A stretch of 64,000 nt of DNA from JACKIC01 sp964392305. Its GTDB lineage: Bacteria > Planctomycetota > UBA1135 > UBA2386. Where the stretch lies: contig CAYMPV010000011.1 of assembly GCA_964392305.1 (NCBI GenBank), forward strand, positions 93,328-157,327, read 5' to 3'. The notes beneath the pieces were generated by a model. That model was not told the origin of the DNA. It worked only from the letters and a program-made list of their open reading frames with translations, and did no database searches. Positions within the stretch are counted from its first letter, which is position 1. Each line of letters begins with the position of its first letter. The position numbers were made by a program, and so were the translations under genes. Below, piece after piece: positions 45,538-53,195 of the stretch.

Positions 45538-47987
45538 ACACACGCCCCTTCGTCCGGATCGTTGCGGCCCTTCTGACAGCACTGCTGACCTCGACGCTCA
45601 CCGCACAGGCGCAACACTCGGCCGCCGAACACCGGGCTGCCGAACACTGGGCCGCCAAACACTGGGCCGACCGACCGATCGTTCGCCCCGAGCCCCCGAC
45701 GATCACCGGCGATTCCACCGCCACGCCGCTCGACCGCTTCGTGCGTGCGACGCTGCAGCAACACCAACTGTTGCCGACGCTGTCGACGGACCGTGGCACC
45801 TGGTTGCGCCGCGTCGCGCTCGATCTCACGGGCATCCCGCCCACGCCCGACGAAGTCGACGCGTTCGTGGCCGACACCACCGCGGGCGCCGCGGAACGCC
45901 AGGTCGATCGGCTGCTGGCGTCGCCGCGCTTCGCCGAACGCTGGACGCAGTGGTGGCTCGATCTGGCGCGTTACACCGATTCGCAGGGCTACGAGAAGGA
46001 CGCGCTGCGCCGCACCATGTGGCGCTACCGCGACTGGGTGCTCGACGCGTTCGCCAGCGACATGCCGCTCGATCGCTTCACGATCCTGCAGCTCGCTGGC
46101 GACCTGTTGCCGGACGCCACCGACGAGGACCGGTTGGCGACGGCGTTCCATCGTCAGACGATGACCAACACCGAAGGCGGCACCGACGACGAGGAGTTCC
46201 GCGTCGCCGCGGTGATCGACCGCGTCGACACGACGATGTCGGTGTGGATGGGCGCGACCGCCGGCTGCGCGCAGTGCCACGACCACAAGTTCGATCCGAT
46301 CAGCCAGAAGGAGTTCTTCGAGCTGTTCGCGTTCTTCGACCAGACGGCCGACAACGACCAGGGCGACGACGCGCCGCTGCTGCGGGTGCCGACGCGGGCG
46401 AAACGTGAGCAGGCGGCGCGCTTCGCCGATCGCGACGCGGCGTTCGCGAACACCGCGGTGCACCGCGGCACCTGGCAACTGCTCGGACCGGTCGCGGCGG
46501 CGGACTTCGCCACCGCGCACCGCACGCCGTTCGCGCCCGAGACCGACGGCGTGCGGCTCGACATCGAGCAGCAGGGGCGCAAGTGGTTGCCGAAACCCGA
46601 ATACACCGACGGCGCCGTGCACAACTGGCAGGGCGGCAACAGCGCGTTCTACCTCTACCGAACGCTCACCGTCGCCGCGGCGACCTCGGCGACGCTCGCG
46701 CTCGGCAGCGACGATGCGATCGCCGTGTGGTGGAACGGCGAAGAAGTGCTGCGCCACGAGATCGGCCGACCCGCGGCTCCCGACCAGGAACTCGTGCCAG
46801 TCGAACTGCGTGCCGGCGAGAACACGCTGCTGCTCAAGGTCACCAACGGCGGCGGCCCCGGCGGCTTCTACTTCGAACTGCAGCCGCCTTCGTACACGGT
46901 CACGGCCGACGCGGCGCCGGCCGTGCCGGTGATGCAGGAACTGCCCGAAGACAAACGCCGCACGACGCGCATCCACCGCCGCGGCAGCTTCCTCGATCAG
47001 GGCGACGCCGTGCTGCCGAACACGCCGGCGGTCTGGCCAACGCTGCCCGCGGACGCGCCGCGCAACCGCCTGGGCCTCGCCCGTTGGCTGATGTCGCGCG
47101 ACAACCCGCGCACCGCGCGTGTGCTCGCCAACCGCCTCTGGTCCGAGCTGTTCGGTCAGGGCCTGGTGACCACGCTCGAGGACTTCGGCAGCCAGGGCGA
47201 ACGCCCCTCGCACCCCGAATTGCTCGACTGGCTCGCTTGCGAGCTGCGCGATTCGGGCTGGTCGATGCGGGCGCTGCTGCGCACGATCGTGTTGTCGCAG
47301 ACCTACGCGTTGTCCTCGGTGGTCACGCCCGCGGCGCGCGAACTCGACCCCGACAACCGCTGGCTGTCGCGCGGCCCCGCGTTCCGCCTGTCGGGTGAGA
47401 CGCTGCGCGACCAGGCCCTGTTCGTCTCGGGGCTGCTGCACGAGCGACTCGGCGGCCCCAGCGTGATGCCGCCGCAGCCCGACGGCATCTGGATGCAGAT
47501 CTACAGCGGAGAACGTTGGGTCGCGGCCCAGGACGACGACCGCCACCGCCGCTCGCTCTACACCTTCTGGCGCCGCACGAGCCCACACCCGCAGTTCCTT
47601 GTCTTCGACGCGATGAGCCGCGAGGCCTGCGTGCTGCGGCGGCAGCGCACCAACACGCCGCTGCAGGCCCTGGTGCTGTGGAACGACCCGCAGTTCTTCG
47701 AGGCCGCGCAGGCGCTCGGCGATCTGGCGATGTTCGCCGAACCCGAGAGCGGCGACGAGGCGAAGGTCGCGTGGCTGTGGCGCCGCTGCCTGCTGCGTGC
47801 GCCGACGCAAACCGAATGCGACCGACTGGTGACGCTGCTGCGCGACGAGCGGCAGCGTCTGTCGACCGACCGCGACGCCGCGCGGCAACTGGCTGGCGAA
47901 CGTCAGGAACTGACCGCGGAAGCGGCGGCGTGGACCGTGGTCGCCAGCGTGATGCTCGGGCTCGACGAGTTCGTCACCAAGCGGTGA
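45534..47987 (+). CDS. Secreted DUF1549/DUF1553 (PSCyt2/PSD1) planctomycete protein
   Basis: 817 residues. A signal peptide (VNTRPFVRIVAALLTALLTS to TAQA) precedes a short repeat region. DUF1549 follows (about 60-270: ALDLTGIPPTPDEVD, WWLDLARYTDSQGYEKD, GCAQCHDHKFDPISQKE) with a CxxCH at AQCHDH that is not necessarily haem-binding. A ~110-residue beta domain then resembles a PA14-like or galactose-binding insert (LALGSDDAIAVWWNGEEVLR). The last part is DUF1553 (NRLWSELFGQGLV, SQTYALSS, RQRTNTPLQALVLWNDPQFFEAAQALG). These proteins are abundant in planctomycetes and usually paired with DUF1501; their function is not established. No DUF1501 gene is adjacent here. The GTG start overlaps the Maf stop. 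Confidence 0.88.
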   Translation: MNTRPFVRIVAALLTALLTSTLTAQAQHSAAEHRAAEHWAAKHWADRPIVRPEPPTITGDSTATPLDRFVRATLQQHQLLPTLSTDRGTWLRRVALDLTGIPPTPDEVDAFVADTTAGAAERQVDRLLASPRFAERWTQWWLDLARYTDSQGYEKDALRRTMWRYRDWVLDAFASDMPLDRFTILQLAGDLLPDATDEDRLATAFHRQTMTNTEGGTDDEEFRVAAVIDRVDTTMSVWMGATAGCAQCHDHKFDPISQKEFFELFAFFDQTADNDQGDDAPLLRVPTRAKREQAARFADRDAAFANTAVHRGTWQLLGPVAAADFATAHRTPFAPETDGVRLDIEQQGRKWLPKPEYTDGAVHNWQGGNSAFYLYRTLTVAAATSATLALGSDDAIAVWWNGEEVLRHEIGRPAAPDQELVPVELRAGENTLLLKVTNGGGPGGFYFELQPPSYTVTADAAPAVPVMQELPEDKRRTTRIHRRGSFLDQGDAVLPNTPAVWPTLPADAPRNRLGLARWLMSRDNPRTARVLANRLWSELFGQGLVTTLEDFGSQGERPSHPELLDWLACELRDSGWSMRALLRTIVLSQTYALSSVVTPAARELDPDNRWLSRGPAFRLSGETLRDQALFVSGLLHERLGGPSVMPPQPDGIWMQIYSGERWVAAQDDDRHRRSLYTFWRRTSPHPQFLVFDAMSREACVLRRQRTNTPLQALVLWNDPQFFEAAQALGDLAMFAEPESGDEAKVAWLWRRCLLRAPTQTECDRLVTLLRDERQRLSTDRDAARQLAGERQELTAEAAAWTVVASVMLGLDEFVTKR
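45621..45665. repeat. Three 15-bp imperfect repeats at the N-terminus of the DUF1549 gene
   Basis: Three consecutive 15-base units (GCCGCCGAACACCGG and two close variants) encode AAEHR, AAEHW and AAKHW just after the signal peptide. They differ at one to three positions each, so they are a recent but not perfect expansion. The His residues could bind a metal, but this is speculation. Confidence 0.75.
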
Positions 47988-48063
47988 GGTGGAGCCCGGC
48001 TGGCCGGATTCGGTGTTTTGGTGCAACGATCGTGACCGGCGCGGGCAGTCCCCTGCACCAGCC

Positions 48064-50277
48064 ATGAAAACCGACTCCCCCCAACTGCTGCTCGATCACG
48101 GCCGCTTCCTGCGCGGCCTCGCCCGGGACCTGCTGCACGACACGGACGCCGCCGACGATGTCGTCCAGGGCACCTACGCCGCCGCGCTGACCCGCGGCCC
48201 CCGACCGGGCTGGCCGCTGCCGCAGTGGCTCGCGGGTGTCACGCGCAACCTGGCGCGGCGATCACTGCGTGAGCGCAGCCGCCGCAACGCGCGCGAATCG
48301 GCCGCCGCGCGACGTGAGCACGCGCGCCCCACCGACGAAGTGGTCGAGTTCGAAGAGATGCGCACGCGCGTCGTCAACGCGGTGATGGCGCTCGACGAGC
48401 CGTACCGTTCCGTGGTGTTGTTGCGCTACTACGACGGCCTCGAGCCGCGGCAGATCGCGACGCAAACGAACACGCCCGCCGCAACCGTGCGTTCGCAGCT
48501 GCACCGGGCCCTCGCGCGACTGCGCGAACGCCTCGACCAGCTCGACCAAGACGGGCCCGCCGAACGGCGCCAGTGGCGCTTGTTGCTACCGATGTTCGCT
48601 GGCATCAACCCGGCGCCCGCCACGCGAACGCTGCCGCAGGTCCTCGCCGCAGCGGTCCTGTTCGTCGCGGTGGTGATCGTGGGCTGGACTTGGAACCAGG
48701 ATGGCGTCGCCCCCGTCGCGGTCACGGCCGCCGCCAACGAAGTCACTGCCACGAGCCAACCCGCGATCGCCGAGTTCGCGCCGATCGAACGGGTCCCCGC
48801 GGCGCCCCCTGAGGACACCCAGGCGCCGGCGACTGCGGCGTTGCAGGTGCGCTTCGTCGACGAGACAGGAGAAGAAGTGACGGGCGCGGCGCTGCAGCAG
48901 GCGTTCGCCCTGAGCAATACGACACCGTCCGCCCTGGCAATCGACGACACGGCGCTGCAGCACCAGGGCATCGACGGCATCCTCGCCACTCTCGCCGCCG
49001 ATCCGACCACATGGACCCGCGCTTGCGCGCTGCACCTGGATCAAGTGCCGCCCAGCGTGACCGGTCTGCCGACCACGGGCCGTCACCGCTTGCTCGTCGC
49101 GCGCCCCGGGGCGCCGGCCTTCTTGTCACCGGCGCTGGATCTGCCGCTGCACCAGGCCCGAACGCTCGAGGTGCGGCTGCCACCCAAGAGCGCACAACGC
49201 ACCGTGCGACTGGTCGCCGACGACACCGGCGCACCGCTGACCGACGCGGCCGTGCGCATCTACACCGAATTCGGCGACGACCGTGCGTTCGTTCCGGCAT
49301 CGGTGCTCACCACCGACGCTCGCGGCGAATGCCGGGTGTTCGCGGACAACCTCGAGAACGAACTGCTGATCCGCCCCGCGGTGTTCTGGCTCGAGACGGC
49401 CACGCACGCCGGCCGCTTCAGCGTGCCGAAGGCAGATGCCGTCAGCGAGGTGCGCATCAAGCCGAAGGGGCGCATCACCGGCCGCGCGTTCGATCTCGAC
49501 GGCAAGCCCGCGGCGCAGCAGGTCGTCGCGGTCATGGCCAACAAGGGGCCGTTGCACCGAGTCCAGTGCGACGACCGAGGCCAGTTCGAAGTCGAGGTGC
49601 CGGCAGGCCGGCAGCTCCTGTTGCTGCTCGGTGCGACCGCAGGCGACATCGTCACGGTCAGCGTGCCGGCCGGCAGGGCCTTCGAAGTCGAGCTCGGATC
49701 GGCCATCGCGCGACCTCGGGTAGAGGGACGCATCACCGCCCGCGGCGCGCCGCTGGCCGGCGTGACGGTCGGCATCCGCGGACCGGGCGACGCGCGATGC
49801 TTCACCACCACCGATCGCGACGGCCGCTACGTGCTGCGGCCCGTCGGCGCCGGGGCCCTCCTGATCATGCTCGGTGACCCCGCGATCAGCGACGACTTCG
49901 GCCTCTGCAGCGACTCCGCGCTCGAGTTCACAACCGACGCGCCCAACGTATTCGACTTCGATCTGCCGGGCGGCACGCTGCGCGTGAAGGTGCAAGGCGA
50001 AGTCGACGGCGAACCGGTTGCCGACGTGCCCGTTGGCGCGACGCCCACCGCCGACGCGGCGACACCCGAGGTCCGGCCCGGCTTCCGCTTCCGCCCTGGA
50101 TGGGTCGAACGCACCGGCGCGGACGGCACGGTGCTGCTGCGCTGCCTGCCCGAGGGCCTGGCCCACCAGGTGCGCATCGGCGGTCGCGGCATGCCCACGC
50201 AGACGATCGACGTGCCCGCGCCGTCCACCGCCGCCGACCCCAAACCGCTGATCGTGCGTTTGCCGCGCGGCAAGTAG
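48064..50277 (+). CDS. ECF sigma factor fused via a membrane helix to carboxypeptidase-regulatory-like modules
   Basis: 737 residues. Residues 1-165 form an ECF-type sigma factor: region 2 (LARDLLHDTDAADDVVQGTY, PQWLAGVTRNLARRSLRERS) and region 4 (LDEPYRSVVLLRYYDGL, then the helix-turn-helix ATQTNTPAATVRSQLHRALARL). A single membrane helix follows at about 190-211 (LPQVLAAAVLFVAVVIVGW). The remaining ~520 residues are an acidic, Thr/Pro-rich linker and several beta-sandwich modules (GRITGRAFDLDGKPAAQQVV, VEGRITARGAPLAGVTV), which should be outside the membrane. So one polypeptide may sense outside and direct RNA polymerase inside, probably released by proteolysis. No separate anti-sigma gene is adjacent. 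The ATG at 48064 is the first Met of the domain. Confidence 0.83.
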   Translation: MKTDSPQLLLDHGRFLRGLARDLLHDTDAADDVVQGTYAAALTRGPRPGWPLPQWLAGVTRNLARRSLRERSRRNARESAAARREHARPTDEVVEFEEMRTRVVNAVMALDEPYRSVVLLRYYDGLEPRQIATQTNTPAATVRSQLHRALARLRERLDQLDQDGPAERRQWRLLLPMFAGINPAPATRTLPQVLAAAVLFVAVVIVGWTWNQDGVAPVAVTAAANEVTATSQPAIAEFAPIERVPAAPPEDTQAPATAALQVRFVDETGEEVTGAALQQAFALSNTTPSALAIDDTALQHQGIDGILATLAADPTTWTRACALHLDQVPPSVTGLPTTGRHRLLVARPGAPAFLSPALDLPLHQARTLEVRLPPKSAQRTVRLVADDTGAPLTDAAVRIYTEFGDDRAFVPASVLTTDARGECRVFADNLENELLIRPAVFWLETATHAGRFSVPKADAVSEVRIKPKGRITGRAFDLDGKPAAQQVVAVMANKGPLHRVQCDDRGQFEVEVPAGRQLLLLLGATAGDIVTVSVPAGRAFEVELGSAIARPRVEGRITARGAPLAGVTVGIRGPGDARCFTTTDRDGRYVLRPVGAGALLIMLGDPAISDDFGLCSDSALEFTTDAPNVFDFDLPGGTLRVKVQGEVDGEPVADVPVGATPTADAATPEVRPGFRFRPGWVERTGADGTVLLRCLPEGLAHQVRIGGRGMPTQTIDVPAPSTAADPKPLIVRLPRGK

Positions 50278-50283
50278 GCGACT

Positions 50284-50528
50284 GGGCCTGTTCGTGCGCC
50301 CATGGCGCCGGCCGGGCCCTGAGCCGCGGCGCGGCGGCGCGCGCGATCACCGGTCGCGATCTCGAACGCGATCTGCGCGGCGTGTTCTTCGAGCGCGACC
50401 TCGCGCCGCGACTGCGCGACGAGGCGCCCGGTGCCTACAAGGACATCGGCGCGGTGATGCGCGCACAACGCGAACTGGTGCGCATCGAGCGCGTGCTGCG
50501 GCCGGTGCTCGCCTACAAGGCGGTGTGA
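50284..50528 (+). pseudogene. C-terminal remnant of an RtcB-family RNA ligase gene
   Basis: An open frame starting just after the sigma fusion stop reads SCAHGAGRALSRG, then ITGRDLERDLRGVFFERDL, EAPGAYKDIGAVMRAQRELV and a normal RtcB ending with a stop at 50526. It corresponds to the last ~80 residues of RtcB, including the catalytic SHGAGR region, and lacks the other ~300 residues and any start codon. It is not a copy of the intact rtcB at 60.4-61.6 kb, whose matching stretch is SCSHGAGRVMSRGQAFKK; it seems to come from a different RtcB subtype. A deletion or insertion ending near 50284 probably removed the rest. Confidence 0.8.
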
Positions 50529-50582
50529 GCGGCGGCGGGCGGTGCCGACGGCCCGTCCCCGATGCCCGGCCCCAACGCACTT

Positions 50583-50594
50583 TCCCGACCGGGA
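50583..50594. promoter_or_regulatory. hipBA operator-like palindrome 1
   Basis: TCCCG-AC-CGGGA, an inverted repeat centred at 50588.5. It is the outermost of three similar palindromes before hipB, each exactly 49 bases from the next. No other feature explains it. It is the weakest of the three as an operator because it lies over 100 bases from the gene. Confidence 0.5.
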
Positions 50595-50632
50595 TCGCTG
50601 TTGCCGGTCTCGGCCATCACGGCCGAAACTAC

Positions 50633-50642
50633 CCCGTACGGG
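50633..50642. promoter_or_regulatory. hipBA operator-like palindrome 2
   Basis: CCCGTACGGG, a perfect 10-base palindrome centred at 50637.5, 49 bases from each neighbour. It is followed by GATATT, as is palindrome 3. It lies about 35-45 bases upstream of the -10 box. Confidence 0.55.
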
Positions 50643-50675
50643 ATATTCTTGGCATGATCCAGCGATCCTGCCGAT

Positions 50676-50693
50676 TACAATCCCGAGCGGGAT
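50676..50693 (+). promoter_or_regulatory. hipB -10 box TACAAT overlapping operator-like palindrome 3
   Basis: TACAAT (50676-50681) is a near-consensus -10 element. It overlaps the palindrome ATCCCG-AG-CGGGAT (50680-50693, centre 50686.5), so a dimeric repressor bound there would block RNA polymerase. HipB of E. coli autoregulates in this way at TATCC(N8)GGATA sites; here the half-site is TCCCG. No good -35 box at 17 bases is visible. Translation of hipB starts at 50700, leaving a very short leader. Confidence 0.6.
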
Positions 50694-50699
50694 ATTGCC

Positions 50700-50933
50700 A
50701 TGACCAACCTCCTCACAACCAAGGACATCGGGGCCGCCGTGCGCCGCGCCCGCCGCGCCCAAGGTCTGCGCCAGCCCGACCTGGCCGGAGCCTGCGGGAC
50801 CAGCATCCGTTTCATCTCCGAGCTCGAGCGCGGCAAGGCCACCGCGCAGATCGGTCGCGTGCTGCACGTGCTGAAGATGCTCGGGCTGCACTTGTCGCTG
50901 CGCGACGGCATGCTGACGGAGAACGACTCGTGA
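50700..50933 (+). CDS. hipB: HipB-type XRE family antitoxin/repressor
   Basis: 77 residues. The XRE/Cro helix-turn-helix covers about 8-65: IGAAVRRARRAQGLRQPDLAG, then TSIRFISELERGKAT and LHVLKMLGLHLSLRDG. This is the size and pattern of HipB, which binds its operator as a dimer, sequesters the HipA kinase and represses the operon. The ATG at 50700 follows the palindromes directly. Its stop overlaps the GTG of hipA (GTGA), so antitoxin and toxin are coupled, antitoxin first. Confidence 0.9.
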   Translation: MTNLLTTKDIGAAVRRARRAQGLRQPDLAGACGTSIRFISELERGKATAQIGRVLHVLKMLGLHLSLRDGMLTENDS

Positions 50934-52165
50934 CCCGCCCCCTGCATGCGTGGTTCGAGAACGACCTGATCGGCACCTTCGCCCAGGCCGACGATGGTCG
51001 CCAGTCGTTCGCGTATGCCGGGTCGTGGCTCACGAGTGCCAACCGGTTCGCGATCTCGTTGTCGATGCCGCTCGGTACGACGGCCTTCGAAGACCGTCTC
51101 ACGCGTGCCTTCTTCGGCGGTCTGCTGCCCGATGACGAACTGCGCCGACGCCTGGCGCGCTACCTGCAAGTCTCACCGCGCAATGAGTTCGCGCTGCTCG
51201 CCGAGATCGGCCGCGAGTGCGCCGGCGCCATCTCGCTGTTGCCAATCGACGAATCGCCGAAACCGGCGACCGGCAGCGCGCGGACCTTGACCGACGAGCA
51301 GTTTGCCGAGCTGCTCGAAGAGCTCCCATCTCGCCCGCTGCTCGTCGGCAAGGACATCCGCCTGTCGCTGGCTGGCGCCCAGGACAAGGTCGCGGTGCGC
51401 GTCATCGACGATCGGATCACGCTGCCGACCGATGGTGGTCCAACCACACACATCGTCAAGGTGCCGATCCCGGGCTTCGACGAGACGATCGACAACGAGT
51501 GCTTCTGCATGCAACTCGCCGCCGCGATCGGCCTGCCGACGCCGCGCGTCGCCACCCGCGTCGTCGGCGCCACGCCGATCCTGTTGATCGAGCGCTTCGA
51601 TCGCCTCGTCACCGACGGCGTCATCCGACGTCTGCATCAGGAGGACTTCTGTCAGGCCCTCGGGATCCCACCGGACATGAAGTATCAGGCCGAAGGTGGC
51701 CCTGGCCTGGTGCAGATGTTCGAACTGCTGACGCAGCATTCCGCGCGGCCCGCCGTCGATCGCCTGTTGCTGCTCGAGATGGTGCTCTTCCACTTCCTGA
51801 TCGGCAACGCCGACGCGCACGGCAAGAACTTCTCTCTGCTGATCGGCCCCCACGGCGCGCGCCTCGCACCCGTCTACGACGCGCTCTGCACACTCGTGTA
51901 TCCATCGCTGAGCCCGAAGCTCGCCATGAAGATCAGCGATCGCCGTGAGTTCGCGGACGTGCAACCGTCCCACTGGGAGAGATTCGCCCGGGACACGGGG
52001 CTGGCGCCGGGCCTGGTGACGGATCGACTGCGACGCATGCAGAAGGTCCTGCCGCAACTCGCTCGCCAACTGGTCACCGGGTCGCCGCGCTTCGCTTGTT
52101 CGGCAATCGTCGCGTCGATCTGCATGCAGATCGAGCAGCGTTGCCGAGGTTCGGCGGCACGCTGA
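50930..52165 (+). CDS. hipA: HipA-type Ser/Thr kinase toxin
   Basis: 411 residues, within the normal 400-440. HipA phosphorylates glutamyl-tRNA synthetase (or other synthetases in homologues), which stops translation and causes dormancy. The N-terminal domain ends near residue 110. RLSLAGAQDKVAV near 145-155 includes the autophosphorylated Ser loop, HIVKVPIPGFDETIDNE holds the ATP-binding Lys and Glu, and the catalytic Asp295 with Asn300 lies in NADAHGKNFSLL. All key residues are present, so the toxin should be active. The GTG start overlaps the hipB stop. The C-terminal 20 residues are atypical (Cys-rich). Confidence 0.92.
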   Translation: MTRPLHAWFENDLIGTFAQADDGRQSFAYAGSWLTSANRFAISLSMPLGTTAFEDRLTRAFFGGLLPDDELRRRLARYLQVSPRNEFALLAEIGRECAGAISLLPIDESPKPATGSARTLTDEQFAELLEELPSRPLLVGKDIRLSLAGAQDKVAVRVIDDRITLPTDGGPTTHIVKVPIPGFDETIDNECFCMQLAAAIGLPTPRVATRVVGATPILLIERFDRLVTDGVIRRLHQEDFCQALGIPPDMKYQAEGGPGLVQMFELLTQHSARPAVDRLLLLEMVLFHFLIGNADAHGKNFSLLIGPHGARLAPVYDALCTLVYPSLSPKLAMKISDRREFADVQPSHWERFARDTGLAPGLVTDRLRRMQKVLPQLARQLVTGSPRFACSAIVASICMQIEQRCRGSAAR

Positions 52166-52220
52166 CACGCGTTCCTGCGACGCAGCTCCCGGCGACGATC
52201 GCCCCCCGCACCCGCGCAAC

Positions 52221-53021
52221 TCAGCGCGCCGTGCCGAGCCGCCGCCGCGCCAGTTCGCGCAACAGCTCCGCCGACCACTTCGTGGTGGCATCGTCGGCCG
52301 CGGCGGTCGCGCGTGACCACGCGGCGCGCGCCGCGTCGCGCTCGCCGGCGGCGAGCAGCACGTCACCGAGGAACAGTTCGTTGACCACGATCGGGTAGGC
52401 GGCCGCAGCCTCTGCGAGCGAACGCCGGGCCAGCTCGAGGTCGCCGTACGGCCACGGCGCACGTCCGCGGAAGCGCCCCTGCAGACGCAGCGGCGCGCCG
52501 TTGTCGAACAGCGGCTCCTTGGCGACGGCCGCGCCGATGGCCTCGACGAGCTTGGGGCCGAAACCGGCGAACAGGGAGCGCATCGGCCCGTTCGCCCACG
52601 CCACCAGCGACAGGTGCAGCGCGCGATGCAGCTGTGCTTCGGCGTCGTCGGGACGCGCCGCGACGACGCGTTCGGCCGCGGCAAGACCGGCGCTGCACAA
52701 CGAGAGGATGCCGGCGACGGCCTCGGTCGGCAGATGGTCGTCGGCGACGACGATCGCGGCGAGGTCCGCGTCGGGGTGCGCATCGAGCCACGCGAGCTGG
52801 GCCCGCTGCAGCCGCAGATCCGCGGCCTGGAACAGCAGGTGCGTAGCCTGCATCGCCGCGTCGAGGTCCGTCGGCGTTGCATCGGCGCGGGCCAACGCAG
52901 CGGCCGCCGACGCGTCGAGCTCTTCGGCGGTGAGCACCGTCGTGGCGGGTGCCGCGTCGAGCAGGCCGCAGGCGGTCAGCGGGAGCAGTCCCGGCAGCAG
53001 CATGAACATCCGCGCGCGCAC
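52221..53021 (-). CDS. TPR-type lipoprotein (TRAP transporter TatT-like)
   Basis: 266 residues. The GTG at 53021 gives a lipoprotein signal with basic n-region VRARMFMLLPGLLPLTAC; the ATGs at 53009 and 53003 would lack the basic residues. The mature part is helical with TPR-like repeats (for example AWSRATAAADDATTKWSAELLREL). The stretch GAPLRLQGRFRGRAPWPYGDLELARRSLAEA resembles the TatT (T-component) family associated with TRAP transporters. No transporter genes are near, so the role is open. It is convergent with hipA and divergent from the repeat protein gene. Confidence 0.68.
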   Translation of the reverse strand: MRARMFMLLPGLLPLTACGLLDAAPATTVLTAEELDASAAAALARADATPTDLDAAMQATHLLFQAADLRLQRAQLAWLDAHPDADLAAIVVADDHLPTEAVAGILSLCSAGLAAAERVVAARPDDAEAQLHRALHLSLVAWANGPMRSLFAGFGPKLVEAIGAAVAKEPLFDNGAPLRLQGRFRGRAPWPYGDLELARRSLAEAAAAYPIVVNELFLGDVLLAAGERDAARAAWSRATAAADDATTKWSAELLRELARRRLGTAR

Positions 53022-53195
53022 GTGGTCACGATCGAGGCCGTGGCGCCACCGGTCAAGCGCCGGAACGGAACCGCGGCGAGGCGGTGCCGACATCGCCGGG
53101 CTGACCATCGAACCCATGGCCAGGACCGTGATCACACCGCGAATCCAAGAAACCCTGGCGGCCCTTCCGCGCCGCCGGCGCCTCTGATCCAAGTC

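Noticed and set aside
50649..50681. TTGGCA as the -35 box of the hipBA promoter.
   Set aside because: The spacer to TACAAT is 21 bases, too long for a sigma-70 promoter.
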